DNA of 64,000 nucleotides from Acidimicrobiales bacterium (GTDB lineage Bacteria; Actinomycetota; Acidimicrobiia; Acidimicrobiales; GCA-2861595), in contig JAUJNQ010000001.1 in assembly GCA_030448025.1 (NCBI GenBank), positions 407,894-471,893 on the forward strand. Reading direction: 5' to 3'. Position numbers and translations under genes: made by a program. Positions 29,374 through 38,051 of this stretch are shown here, in pieces; the first letter of the stretch is position 1, and each line of letters opens with the position of its first letter. The notes under the pieces are model-generated. The model did no database searches, was not told the DNA's origin, and saw only the letters and a program-made list of their open reading frames with translations.

Positions 29374-29449
29374 GGGCCCGTAGCTCAGTGGTCAGAGCGG
29401 GGGACTCATAATCCTTTGGTCGCAGGTTCGATCCCTGCCGGGCCCACCA
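29374..29449 (+). tRNA. tRNA with CAT anticodon (Met or lysidine-type Ile2), CCA encoded
   Basis: Acceptor GGGCCCG pairs with CGGGCCC and is followed by ACCA, so the CCA end is encoded. Anticodon loop CTCATAA, T arm GCAGG-TTCGATC-CCTGC. The loop and the variable region (TTTGGTCGC) resemble E. coli tRNA-Ile2, whose CAT anticodon is modified to read ATA, but an elongator tRNA-Met cannot be excluded from sequence alone. The 3' 47 nt recur, degenerate, at 31425-31471. Confidence 0.9.
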
Positions 29450-29896
29450 GACACTGCCGGGGCCACCGGTAACACGGCGGTTCGGAGGCATCTACGTCCA
29501 GCTCCGGACCGCTTGCCATCGAGCCGGCCACGCCCTCTTCCGGCCGAGTCACGCCGCCGCCCGGTGGATCGCGGCGACGGCGGTACACCTCAACGTGCCA
29601 CTCTTGTCCCGCGATGGCGTCTTCGGCCGAGCTCCCGGTCTTGCATTCGATACTGCGCTGAACGGCTGATGGTGGAACCGAGCGCCTGGGCGGCCCACCG
29701 CCCTCGAGGTGTCCGAAGGCGATGATCCTGTGACGGTGTCGGATGCTTTCCATCCAAAATCGGTCCAACTCACGAGCTGAAACCAGCCGTCATCCAACAT
29801 CTCCAGCCGGACGCCTACTTGAACGAAACCCCAGGCGGGCGCATCCCTGTCTGTCAGGCTGACGTGAGACACCTGCTGCACCTGACCATCCCTACA
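29450..29896. other. Gap without recognisable gene
   Basis: About 450 bp between the CAT tRNA and the IS3 element. Short frames occur on both strands; those crossing the tRNA end read GPAGIEPATKGL, a well-known spurious antisense-tRNA translation. I see no coding signature or structured RNA that I can defend. Confidence 0.5.
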
Positions 29897-29921
29897 GGGC
29901 GAGACAGGAACACCTAGACCG

Positions 29922-30355
29922 ATGACCATGACGACTGCATCTTTGATGGCGCGCGCCCATGATGGGGCGGTGGACGAGCCTGACCCGGCCGCCCGGCCTC
30001 GCCGACGCTCGTTCACAGCCGAATACAAGGCCCGCATCCTCGACGAGTACGACGCCCTGCCGGCTGGTTCGGAGGGACGAGGAGCGCTGCTGCGCCGAGA
30101 GGGTCTCTACACCTCCCACATCGCCGAGTGGCGCAAGGTCCGAGACGCCGGTGCCATCGAAGGCCTGACCGCCAAGGGCCGCAAGGCCAAGCGTTCGCCT
30201 GAGCAGGTCGAGTTGGACAAGGTCCGTCGCCGCGCCGAGCGGCTCGAGGCGGAGCTGGCCCGCACCAAGCTTGCGCTGGAGATCACGGAAAAGCACACGC
30301 GCTCTTGGAGCTGCTCTCCGAGAGCGCGGACTGCGACCCGAAGTCGAAGCCGTGA
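29922..30355 (+). pseudogene. IS3 transposase subunit OrfA, one-base frame break near 30288
   Basis: The N-terminal 120 residues are a helix-turn-helix OrfA: RRRSFTAEYKARILDEYDAL, then YTSHIAEWRK and a leucine-zipper region (VRRRAERLEAELARTKLAL). After EIT the usual ending GKAHALLELLSESAD is found in the next frame, so one base (probably a G) is missing near 30288. In the corrected frame the TGA at 30353-30355 overlaps the orfB GTG. A programmed slippage at GAAAAG is less likely because the shift leads to the OrfA tail and not into OrfB. Confidence 0.75.
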
Positions 30356-31362
30356 TCGAGCCTGCCTTCGCCGAGCTGGTCGAGGCCACGTCGGCCAAGC
30401 GGGCGTGCGAGCTGTTGGGCAAGCCTCGCGCCACCCACTACCGGCGCCGGTGCACAGCCACCTCGGTCCCGCCTGCCCCTCGGTCCACGCCACCGAATGC
30501 GCTGAGTGAGGCCGAGCGCCAGGAGATCCTGGCCGTGCTGCGCTCGGAGGAGTACTGCGACCTGGCCCCGGCCCAGGTGTGGGCCCGCCTGCTCGACGAC
30601 GGCACCTACCTGTGCTCCATCTCGACCATGTACCGGCTGTTGGCCGCCGCCGGCGAGAGCCGCGAGCGGCGCCGCCAGCGCACCCATCCGGCCAAGAAGA
30701 AGCCCGAGCTGATCGCCCGGCGGCCGAACCAGGTTTGGTCGTGGGATATCACCAAACTCCAGGGCCCCACCCGGGGCGTGTACTACGAGTGCTTCGTGAT
30801 CATCGACATCTACTCCCGCTACGTCGTGGGGTGGATGGTCACCCCGGCCGAGACCGGAGAGCTCGCCGAGGCGTTCATCGCCGACACCTTGAACCGCCAC
30901 GGGATCAAGGCCGATCAACTCACCCTGCACGCCGATCGGGGAACGTCGATGACCTCCAAGCCCGTGGCCCAGCTACTGGTCGACCTGGGCGTGGCTCGCA
31001 GCCACAGCCGCCCGCACGTGAGCAACGACAATCCCTACTCTGAGGCGCACTTCAAGACCCTCAAGTACTGCCCGGCGTTCCCCGGACGGTTCGGCTCGAT
31101 CGAAGACGCCCGCACCTTCTGCGCCAACTTCTTCGATCACTACAACCACATCCACCGCCATGCCGGCGTCGGCCTGCACACCCCTGCGTCGCTCCACTAC
31201 GGCACCGCCACGGAGATCCGCCAGCAGCGGACCATCACCCTCGATGCCGCTTACGCCGCCAATCCGTCCCGGTTCCGCCATCGCCGGCCCACGCCACCGA
31301 AGTTGCCCACGATCGCCTGGATCAACGAACCCACTCCCGAAGCACTCATCAAATCCGCATGA
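30352..31362 (+). CDS. IS3 transposase subunit OrfB (DDE integrase)
   Basis: 336 residues. The HTH_21-like N-terminal part (SAKRACELLGKPRATHYRRR) precedes the rve integrase core. The DDE residues are visible in WSWDITKL, HADRGTSM and DNPYSEAHFKTLKY, so catalysis should be intact. GTG at 30352 overlaps the orfA stop, so OrfB is translated by coupling. The C-terminus is basic and proline-rich. Confidence 0.9.
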   Translation: MIEPAFAELVEATSAKRACELLGKPRATHYRRRCTATSVPPAPRSTPPNALSEAERQEILAVLRSEEYCDLAPAQVWARLLDDGTYLCSISTMYRLLAAAGESRERRRQRTHPAKKKPELIARRPNQVWSWDITKLQGPTRGVYYECFVIIDIYSRYVVGWMVTPAETGELAEAFIADTLNRHGIKADQLTLHADRGTSMTSKPVAQLLVDLGVARSHSRPHVSNDNPYSEAHFKTLKYCPAFPGRFGSIEDARTFCANFFDHYNHIHRHAGVGLHTPASLHYGTATEIRQQRTITLDAAYAANPSRFRHRRPTPPKLPTIAWINEPTPEALIKSA

Positions 31363-31424
31363 GAAGTTGTCTCACCGGACTTGACACGTTCCGCATCAAG
31401 CCCACCGCCCGGACGATCGGATGT

Positions 31425-31471
31425 CGACTCATGATCCTTCGCTCGAAGGTTCGATCCGTGCCGGGCCCACC
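31425..31471 (+). repeat. Degenerate copy of the 3' half of the CAT tRNA (att-like)
   Basis: 47 bp matching the CAT tRNA from its anticodon loop to the acceptor end (GACTCATGATCCTT, AGGTTCGATCC, TGCCGGGCCCACC) with about five mismatches. No 5' half is present. A direct repeat of a tRNA 3' end is what tRNA-targeting integrases leave at the far end of an inserted element; here about 2 kb lie between the copies. It could also be a plain tRNA fragment duplication. Confidence 0.7.
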
Positions 31472-31575
31472 GGCAAACCACAGGTCACGGCGCCGCCGCC
31501 CGAGGTCGACGGCTCGGGCGCCGGGACGGCCGCGGGCTCCGATCTCCGTGAACGGGCCAGGCAACCGTCCAGCCA

Positions 31576-33062
31576 TCATGGGTTGGCTGGCAGCAGGTAT
31601 ACGTAGTACCGCTCGTCGTCGACGACACTGTTGGTGAGGGCCCCGAGCAGTTTGACGTCGCCGCCGCCGGGAGGGAGGGCTGAGCTCGCGACCAGGACCA
31701 CGGGCCGACCGCTCCCTACCCGCAGCGTCCTCGCTTGGTTGACTGCATCCTCAAAGCTCACCGGCCCCCGGTCGGCGCTCCACCTGATGTACGTGCCAAG
31801 CCGCCGTGAGGACGGGTAGTAGATAGGGCGGTCGAGTTGGCCACACAGCGATGATGTCTGGAAATCACCATGACCAACGAGCATGGCGTCAGCCAGACCG
31901 CGTTGCCGGAGGAGGCGTGCTGCCTCGGCGCTGGCCGAGAACGGCGTGGAGAGTCAACGGACACTGCGACCAGCGAAGCGATCAGATGGATGACCAGCAA
32001 GGCTCCAAGGACCGACTTGGCCAGGCTCAGCCGAGATGCTGGATCGCTCTGCTTGGCTTCGTGCTGGGAGCTCAGAACGACGGAGCCAGCCACATCGTGG
32101 CCACAAGGAGGATGAAGAGGTGACCCTTGTGGCGCAACGACAAGTTCGGGAACAGCAAGTGGGTGAACGAGAGCACAAGGATCGTGCCTGCCGTCCACAT
32201 CCACAAAGCCGCCGGCCGTCGGCGGATGGACCAGGCGATTGCCATCACAAGGCCCGATCCGAGGACGATGGTGGCCGCACCCTGTTCCACCAGGTCGTCG
32301 TTCCAAAAGTCGCCATTGAGCGGGGGGACGGGGACGAGCGCCTCCCAGGGAAGGAATGCCGTCGTCTTGGCATTGCCGATGTTGGCGACCTCAACGTCGA
32401 CGACAGGCACGGCGTCGGCTGGGGCCCGAAGCTGGAGGGCAGCAGCGCCAACTCCGACGACGACGATGGCACTAGTGGCCAGGACCTGCCGTACGCCGGG
32501 TCCGGGCCTGTGCAGCCGGTGGCTCAAGAGCACCTCGTCGATGACGATGGCTGAAGCCAGCGCCAAGCTCAGCAACAAGGCGTAGACGCTCGTCCAGGCC
32601 ATGAGGACGAGGAGAAGAGCCATGATGGAATAGCGCCGAGGCCTTCTCGATCCGAGGGCGCAGAAGCCGACTACCGCGAGGAAGCCGAGCCCATAGTTGC
32701 GGCTGATGGTGCCGTACTCGTAGAGCGGGAAGTAGCCGAAGGCGGGTGAAGCGGCTCAGGACGAACAAGAGGAAGTACCAGACGACGGGATGGCGCTCGT
32801 AGCGAACGGCTTCCACGAGGGAACCGAGCGACGAGCTGTCTCGCCCGATCATCCATGACTGCAGCTCGTCTCTCCACATCTCGTGGCGCAGCATCAGCAC
32901 CAGCCCCAGGCCCAGGAAGCAGAGGGTGAGGCTCCAGTGAAAGGCTCCCCTTGAGAGCCGCGCCACACCAAGGCACCGGCGGGCCGCCGAGCCGGCAGCC
33001 AGCCGATGGCGTGCCGGAGATCCCGTGGTCAAGGTTTGAGCTTGCTCTGTCCTGGTGGTCAT
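31576..33062 (-). pseudogene. GT-C-type membrane glycosyltransferase-like gene with three frame breaks
   Basis: Reading the minus strand in four frame segments gives one protein of about 490 residues. It begins with HEMWRDELQSWMIGR and YERHPVVWYFLLF, the acidic-loop and HP motifs seen in mannosyltransferase-like GT-C proteins. Several membrane helices follow (LLLVLMAWTSVYALLLSLAL, ATSAIVVVGVGAAALQL), then a soluble C-terminal part ending DDERYYVYLLPANP. Breaks fall near 32745, 32080 and 31955. All segments remain protein-like, so the damage is recent or an artefact. Confidence 0.7.
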
Positions 33063-33147
33063 GGCAACCGATGTGCAGCCGCCCGGCGAGCCTGGTCGAA
33101 GCGGCTAGCCTTTTGACAACAGTTCTCACACTCAAAGCCTGGCCCAC

Positions 33148-33912
33148 CTGACACCCGCCCTCGGCGTAGATGCCGTCTCCTTCGCCTTCGGTTCGCAGAG
33201 CGTTCTGGACTGCGTGACCTTCAGCGTGAATGACGGTGAGTTCGTCGCCCTTACTGGGCCCAACGGGGCCGGCAAGTCCACCCTGCTGCGCATCCTCCTC
33301 GGCCTCCTGCCACCGCTAGGCGGCACGGTGGAGGTCTTCGGAGCGTCGCCTCGGGACCTGCGCGACCGCTGGCGCATCGGTTACGTGCCCCAGCGATCGG
33401 TGCTTCCCGACAACCTGCCTGCCACCGTCGAAGAGGTGGTGGCCACGGGCCGCCTTGCCCGACGCGGTTGGTCGCGCCGGCCGGGCGCGGTCGACCGCGA
33501 GGCCGTCAGCCATGCGCTCGAATCCGTCCTCGTGGACGATCTGAGGCGTCGAAGGATGCACGAGCTCTCCGGGGGCCAGCAGCAGCGGGTCCTGATCGCC
33601 AAGGCCTTCGCCAGTGAGCCCGACCTCCTCATCCTGGACGAACCGGTGGCCGGCGTCGATGCGGACTCGCAGCGGCGCTTCCGGGATTCGCTCGTCCACT
33701 TCGCCCGCAGCCATGGCACCGCCGTGCTCCTGGTGTCCCACGAGCTCGGTGCTGTCGCCGCCGATCTCGACCGGGTGCTCGTGCTGCGTCAGGGCAGGAT
33801 CGCCTTCGACGGGAGACCGGAGGAGCTGACGGCCACGGGAGTGAGCCTGGGTGTCCACCGCACCGACCTTCCCCTCTGGTTGGAGGATCCCGGACCGACG
33901 GCACCGAGATGA
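33148..33912 (+). CDS. znuC: Metal ABC transporter ATP-binding protein (ZnuC-like)
   Basis: Walker A TGPNGAGKSTL, Q-loop VPQRS, signature LSGGQQQRV and Walker B LLILDEPVAGVD are intact. The first canonical start in frame is GTG 33214, but that would cut off the first beta strand and the A-loop aromatic of VSFAFGSQSVLD. The frame is open back to 33109 with only CTG codons available, so initiation at CTG (33148 or 33139) or a start-region mutation is inferred. About 254 residues from 33148. It overlaps the permease by 4 nt; Zn or Mn uptake is inferred from the neighbouring Zur-like regulator. Confidence 0.85.
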   Translation: MTPALGVDAVSFAFGSQSVLDCVTFSVNDGEFVALTGPNGAGKSTLLRILLGLLPPLGGTVEVFGASPRDLRDRWRIGYVPQRSVLPDNLPATVEEVVATGRLARRGWSRRPGAVDREAVSHALESVLVDDLRRRRMHELSGGQQQRVLIAKAFASEPDLLILDEPVAGVDADSQRRFRDSLVHFARSHGTAVLLVSHELGAVAADLDRVLVLRQGRIAFDGRPEELTATGVSLGVHRTDLPLWLEDPGPTAPR

Positions 33913-34757
33913 ACCTCGCGCTCCCTTGGCCTTTTGAGCGGGACTACATGCAGCTTGCGCTCGTGGCCGGCGTGGTCGTCGGCGTGTGTGCACCTCTCAT
34001 CGGCACCTTCTTGGTCCAGAAGCGGATGTCTCTCATGGGCGACGGGATCGGCCACGTTGCCTTCGCCGGCGTGGCGGCCGGGCTGGTGTTCGGCGTGTGG
34101 CCCATCGGAACCGCCCTCGTCGCCGCTGTCGTCGGAGCCGTTTGCATCGAATGGCTTCGCTCGCGCGGCCGGGCCGGTGGTGACCTCGCGCTGGCGGTGC
34201 TCTTCTACTCCGGCATCGCCGGGGGAGTGGTGCTCACCGGCCTGGCCGGTTCCCTGGACGCCAGCACCCTCACCTACCTGTTCGGCTCCATCCTCACGGT
34301 GGCCCCGGCGGACGCCCTCACCATTGCAGTCCTGGGGCTCGTGATCCTCCTTGCCGTCGTCATGGGGTGGCGGGCGTTGTTCGCCGTGATCGTGGACGAG
34401 GAGGCGGCGAGGGTTGCCGGGCTCCCCGTGGAGGCCCTCAACCTGGGGCTGGCCGGGCTCACCGCGGTCACCGTCGTCGCGGGCATGCGAGTCGTCGGCG
34501 TCCTTCTGGTGGCGGCGATGATGGTGCTCCCGGTCGGTGCCGCCCAGCGAGTCGCCCGGTCCTTTCGGGCAACGTTGGTCGTCGCCAGCGGCATCGGGAC
34601 CTTCTCGGTCATCACGGGGTTGGCCGCTGCCCGTGCCTTCGGGTTGGCCCCCGGAGGCGCCGTCGTGTTGGTGGCCGCCGCCTGCTTCATGGTCGCCGCC
34701 GTGTCCAAGGGACCGGCGGGATCGCGGCTGCTGACCTCGGGCACGGCTCGCCGCTGA
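33909..34757 (+). CDS. znuB: Metal ABC transporter permease (ABC-3 family, ZnuB-like)
   Basis: 282 residues with about eight membrane helices. Family hallmarks are MSLMGDGIGHVAFAGVAAGL near residue 45 and VVGVLLVAAMMVLPVGAAQ in the C-terminal half. Members import Zn2+, Mn2+ or Fe2+. ATG overlaps the ATPase stop (ATGA). No solute-binding gene precedes this pair; the binding protein at 35285 may serve both permeases. Confidence 0.9.
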   Translation: MNLALPWPFERDYMQLALVAGVVVGVCAPLIGTFLVQKRMSLMGDGIGHVAFAGVAAGLVFGVWPIGTALVAAVVGAVCIEWLRSRGRAGGDLALAVLFYSGIAGGVVLTGLAGSLDASTLTYLFGSILTVAPADALTIAVLGLVILLAVVMGWRALFAVIVDEEAARVAGLPVEALNLGLAGLTAVTVVAGMRVVGVLLVAAMMVLPVGAAQRVARSFRATLVVASGIGTFSVITGLAAARAFGLAPGGAVVLVAAACFMVAAVSKGPAGSRLLTSGTARR

Positions 34758-34797
34758 GCTTCCCGGAAGGGCCAGCGAGAAGGACCAGGAGGAGGGC

Positions 34798-35241
34798 TCA
34801 GCCGGCGCAGGACCGGCAGCGTCCGGCGACGGCGAAGTGGCGAGGTTGGACCAGGAAGCCGAACTGCTTGTGGACGCCCTTGGCCAGGGTGGCGAACACC
34901 TTGTCGGGAACCTCGACGACGGTGCCGCACGATTCGCATACGAGGTGCTGGTGGGACTCGTCGGCCAGGTGGTACACGGCCCGCCCGTGGCCGAGATGGA
35001 CGTGGTCCACCACACCCAGCTCCTCGAGGGACCCGAGGCAGCGGTAGATCGTGGACCTGTGCACATCGGGATGAGCGGACTGCACCGTGTCCGCCAACTC
35101 GTCGGCCGTCACGTGACTCCCGGCTTCGAGGAGGGCGGTGATTATGGTTCTGCGTGGTGTGGTCACTCGTCCGCCACGATCCCGGAACATGGCCAGGATG
35201 CGCTCGAGCCGGGCGGTGTCCACGCTCTCCACGCTAGCCAT
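34798..35241 (-). CDS. zur: Fur-family metalloregulator, probably Zur
   Basis: 147 residues. The winged helix RVTTPRRTIITALLEAGSHV leads to HRSTIYRCLGSLEELGVV, then the metal sensor region HLADESHQHLVCESCG and the terminal CRSC, the Cys4 structural zinc site of Fur/Zur proteins. The gene sits between two Zn/Mn-type uptake operons and is divergent from a metal-binding protein gene with only 43 bp between their starts, so autoregulation and control of the transporters are likely. Confidence 0.85.
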   Translation of the reverse strand: MASVESVDTARLERILAMFRDRGGRVTTPRRTIITALLEAGSHVTADELADTVQSAHPDVHRSTIYRCLGSLEELGVVDHVHLGHGRAVYHLADESHQHLVCESCGTVVEVPDKVFATLAKGVHKQFGFLVQPRHFAVAGRCRSCAG

Positions 35242-35284
35242 GCTTGAAGCGATCGGGTTGCAACAACATGGCGGAGACAATACC

Positions 35285-36316
35285 GTGCGCCTTGCGATGG
35301 CGTCCCTCCGCGGCCCCCGGTTGCTCGGCGTCACCGTCCTGGCCGGCGTTCTGGCAGTTTCCTGTGGCGGGGATGAGACCGGTAGCGCTCCACTCAGCGG
35401 CGGCGGCCAAAGCCGAAGGCTCCGCTTGGTGACCACGGTTGCGCCCATCACCAGCATCGTGGCCAACGTGGCCGGCGACCTTGCCGACGTCACCGGGATC
35501 GTCCCCGAGGCCACCAACTCGCACACCTACGAACCGCCCCCGAGCGCGGCCAAGGTCCTGGCCAAGGCCGACGTCATATTCGTCAATGGGCTCAAGCTCG
35601 AGGACCCCATCCAGCAGCTGGCCGAGGGAAGGCTCGGGAAGCAAGCCCAGATCGTCGAGCTCGGCGACGCGACCATCGGGTCCGAGGAGCACATCTACGA
35701 CTTCTCCTTTCCCAAGGAGCAGGGCAAGCCCAACCCTCACCTGTGGACCAACCCCCCGATGGCCAAGGAGTACGCCCGGGTCGCCGCCGAGGCGCTCGAG
35801 CGTGGAGATCCCGTCCACGCGGCGGGATACCGAGCCAACTACCAGAGGTTCGCAGCCAAGGTCGACGAGTTGGACGCGGCGATGGCTCGGGCCACCAGGA
35901 CCGTCCCCAAGCCCCACCTGCTCACCTACCACGACGCCTACGCCTATTTCGCCAGGCACTACGGCTGGAAGGTCATCGGCGCCATCCAGGTCTCGAGCTT
36001 CGAGGACCCCACGCCGAAGGAGGTGGCCGACCTCATCGGCCAGGTGAAGGCCGAGGGCGTGCCGGCCATCTTTGGCTCCGAGGTCTTCCCGAGCTCGGTT
36101 CTGGCCCAGATCGGCCGGGAGTCGGGCGTACGCTACGTGGACGTGCTCCGCGACGACGATCTGCCAGGCGAGCCGGGCCAGCCGGAGCACTCCTGGCTGG
36201 GCCTCATGCGCTTCGACTTCATCACCATGGTGAAGAGCCTCGGAGGCGACGCGTCGGCGCTCGAGGCGGTGACGGTGGAGAACACGGCTCCGGACAGGGC
36301 CACCTATCCCCAGTGA
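35285..36316 (+). CDS. Metal ABC transporter substrate-binding lipoprotein (ZnuA/TroA family)
   Basis: 343 residues. A lipoprotein signal ends at the lipobox AVSC near residue 25. The cluster A-I metal-binding fold has histidines in NSHTYEPPPS, NPHLWTNP and HDAYAYFARHYGWK and an acidic ligand near the C-terminus (FGSEVFPSSV, VRYVDVLRDDDL). It lacks a long His-rich loop, so Zn versus Mn cannot be decided from sequence; the Zur neighbour favours Zn. Start GTG 35285, alternative ATG 35297. Confidence 0.9.
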   Translation: MRLAMASLRGPRLLGVTVLAGVLAVSCGGDETGSAPLSGGGQSRRLRLVTTVAPITSIVANVAGDLADVTGIVPEATNSHTYEPPPSAAKVLAKADVIFVNGLKLEDPIQQLAEGRLGKQAQIVELGDATIGSEEHIYDFSFPKEQGKPNPHLWTNPPMAKEYARVAAEALERGDPVHAAGYRANYQRFAAKVDELDAAMARATRTVPKPHLLTYHDAYAYFARHYGWKVIGAIQVSSFEDPTPKEVADLIGQVKAEGVPAIFGSEVFPSSVLAQIGRESGVRYVDVLRDDDLPGEPGQPEHSWLGLMRFDFITMVKSLGGDASALEAVTVENTAPDRATYPQ

Positions 36317-36340
36317 CGGGCTCCCAGTGACGGACTTCCT

Positions 36341-37123
36341 GTGACCGAGCCCCTGCTGAGGATCGAGCGGGCCACGTGCGCCTACGCCGGCGTGCCCGTG
36401 GTGGTGAACGCCGACCTCGAAGTCTTCCCCGGGGACTTCACCGGAATCGTGGGACCGTCGGGCTCCGGCAAGACCACGCTGCTGCGGGCCGTGCTCGGGA
36501 CCGTGCAGCCCGTTGCCGGGACCGTGCGACGCCGCCGGGGGCTGGCCGTGGGGTACGTACCCCAGCTTGAGACGGTGGACTGGAACTTTCCCGTCACCGT
36601 CTCCGAGCTCGTGCTCATGGCCCGGACGAGCGGCCGGTTGCTGCCCTGGGCCAGTCCGGGCGAGCGCCGGGAGGCGGGCGCCGTTCTCGAGCGCCTCGGC
36701 ATCGCCGAGTTGGGGCGCCGCCACCTACGGGAGCTGTCGGGCGGCCAGCTGCAACGGGTCTTCATCGCCCGGGCCCTCCTGCGCCGGCCGCAGCTGCTGC
36801 TCCTCGACGAGCCCACCTCGGGTGTGGACGTTCGTACCCGCCACGACGTCTTGCACCTCTTGGCCGACCTCAACGCCGAAGGCCTGGCCGTGGTCCTCAC
36901 CACCCACGACCTCAACGGCATCGCCGCCCACCTTCCCCACCTGGTCTGCCTCAACACCGAGGTCATCGGCGAGGGGGCCCCCGCCGACGTGCTCACACCG
37001 GAGATCCTCCAGCGCACCTATGGCGCGCCCATGGAGGTGCTCCAGCATGGCGGCATGCCCGTGGTGGTGGATCGCTCGGAGCCCACCGACAACGTCATCC
37101 GCCTGCGCCGGGGGACGGCGTGA
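36341..37123 (+). CDS. Metal ABC transporter ATP-binding protein, second copy
   Basis: 260 residues: Walker A GPSGSGKTTLL, Q-loop VPQLETVDWNFPVTV (the VDW-FP pattern of Mn/Zn transporters), signature LSGGQLQRVFIAR, Walker B LLLLDEPTSGVD and switch His TTHDL. It is about 30 residues longer at the C-terminus than znuC. It lies 24 bp after the binding-protein gene and just before the permease. Confidence 0.92.
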   Translation: MTEPLLRIERATCAYAGVPVVVNADLEVFPGDFTGIVGPSGSGKTTLLRAVLGTVQPVAGTVRRRRGLAVGYVPQLETVDWNFPVTVSELVLMARTSGRLLPWASPGERREAGAVLERLGIAELGRRHLRELSGGQLQRVFIARALLRRPQLLLLDEPTSGVDVRTRHDVLHLLADLNAEGLAVVLTTHDLNGIAAHLPHLVCLNTEVIGEGAPADVLTPEILQRTYGAPMEVLQHGGMPVVVDRSEPTDNVIRLRRGTA

Positions 37124-37136
37124 TGGAGACGTCGTG

Positions 37137-37997
37137 ATGGAGACGCTGCTCGAACCCTTCCAGTTCGCCTTCTTCCGCTACGGCATCGTGGTGGCCACCC
37201 TCGCCGGCGGCCTGTGCGGCCTGGTTGGCATCTACGTGGTGCTGCGGGGCATGAGCTACATCGGCCACGGTCTGTCCCATGCCATCTTCGGAGGCGCGGC
37301 CGCCAGCGCGGTGGTGAACGTCAACTTCTACCTGGGGGCGGGGATCTGGGGCCTGGCGTCGGCGCTCATGATCGGGCGGGTGACGAGACGGCGGGTGATC
37401 GGCTCCGACGCGGCCATTGGTGTCATCACCACTGCGTCCTTCGCTCTGGGCCTGGTGCTGTTCGGGTCCTTCGGAGTGGCTCGCAAGAGCGTTGACGCGG
37501 TCCTCTTCGGCAGCATCCTCGGGGTCACGGCCGGCGACGTGTGGGTGGTGCTGGCGGTGGCCGTGGGGGCGGCGGCGACGGTGTTCTTTCGCTACCGGGC
37601 CCTCCTGTTCACCACCTTCGACCCCGAGGTGGCCGACGTGTCGGGTGTGAACACGGCTCGCACCGACGCCCTTCTCATGCTGATGCTGGCGGTGTCGATA
37701 CTCGCCACCATGAAGGTCATCGGCGTGGTGCTGATCGCCGCCATGCTCGTCATCCCGCCTGTCACGGCGCGCATGATCACCAACAGCTTCGCCCGCATGC
37801 TCTGGCTGTCGGTGGTGATCGGTGCCGCGTGCGGGCTGGTGGGGATGTACCTGAGCTACCACCTGGACGTTTCCTCAGGGGCCACCATCGTCCTCGTGGG
37901 CGCCGTGGCCTTTGGGTTGACCTTCGCCATGAGCGGGCCACGGGCCCTGAGCCGGGCGGGTCGCCATACCGTCGCCGCTCCGGTGATCGAGCCCTGA
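37137..37997 (+). CDS. Metal ABC transporter permease, second copy
   Basis: 286 residues with eight predicted membrane helices of the ABC-3 family: MSYIGHGLSHAIFGGAA near residue 40 and VIGVVLIAAMLVIPPVTARM in the second half. ATG 37137 is 13 bp past the ATPase stop, with in-frame GTG directly upstream. With the binding protein and ATPase it makes a complete importer; the 33-34.8 kb ATPase-permease pair is partly redundant. Confidence 0.92.
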   Translation: METLLEPFQFAFFRYGIVVATLAGGLCGLVGIYVVLRGMSYIGHGLSHAIFGGAAASAVVNVNFYLGAGIWGLASALMIGRVTRRRVIGSDAAIGVITTASFALGLVLFGSFGVARKSVDAVLFGSILGVTAGDVWVVLAVAVGAAATVFFRYRALLFTTFDPEVADVSGVNTARTDALLMLMLAVSILATMKVIGVVLIAAMLVIPPVTARMITNSFARMLWLSVVIGAACGLVGMYLSYHLDVSSGATIVLVGAVAFGLTFAMSGPRALSRAGRHTVAAPVIEP

Positions 37998-38051
37998 CAG
38001 CGTTGTCCTGATTCAGTTGCGCGGCAGCGGTGGGCGCCGGTGCCTGCGGCG

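Larger units (their letters stand above)
29897..31374 (+). mobile_element. IS3-family insertion sequence (boundaries approximate)
   Basis: A two-gene IS3-type element carrying orfA and orfB. A candidate imperfect terminal repeat pairs GGCGAGACAGGAAC at the left (29897) with the reverse complement of the right end (GGTGAGACAACTTC, ending 31374). I could not find a convincing target duplication, so the exact ends are uncertain. The element lies between the CAT tRNA and the degenerate copy of its 3' end. Confidence 0.75.

Noticed and set aside
29406-29768. Minus-strand frame ending GPAGIEPATKGL
   Set aside because: The C-terminus is the antisense of the CAT tRNA, a common spurious annotation; the rest has no coding signature.
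30280-30300. Programmed -1 frameshift producing an IS3 OrfAB fusion
   Set aside because: The shifted frame leads to the normal OrfA tail and its stop overlapping orfB, so the break is within OrfA rather than at an A-B fusion site.
35242-35284. Zur box between zur and the binding-protein gene
   Set aside because: A divergent control region must be here, but I could not find a convincing palindrome matching the actinobacterial Zur consensus.
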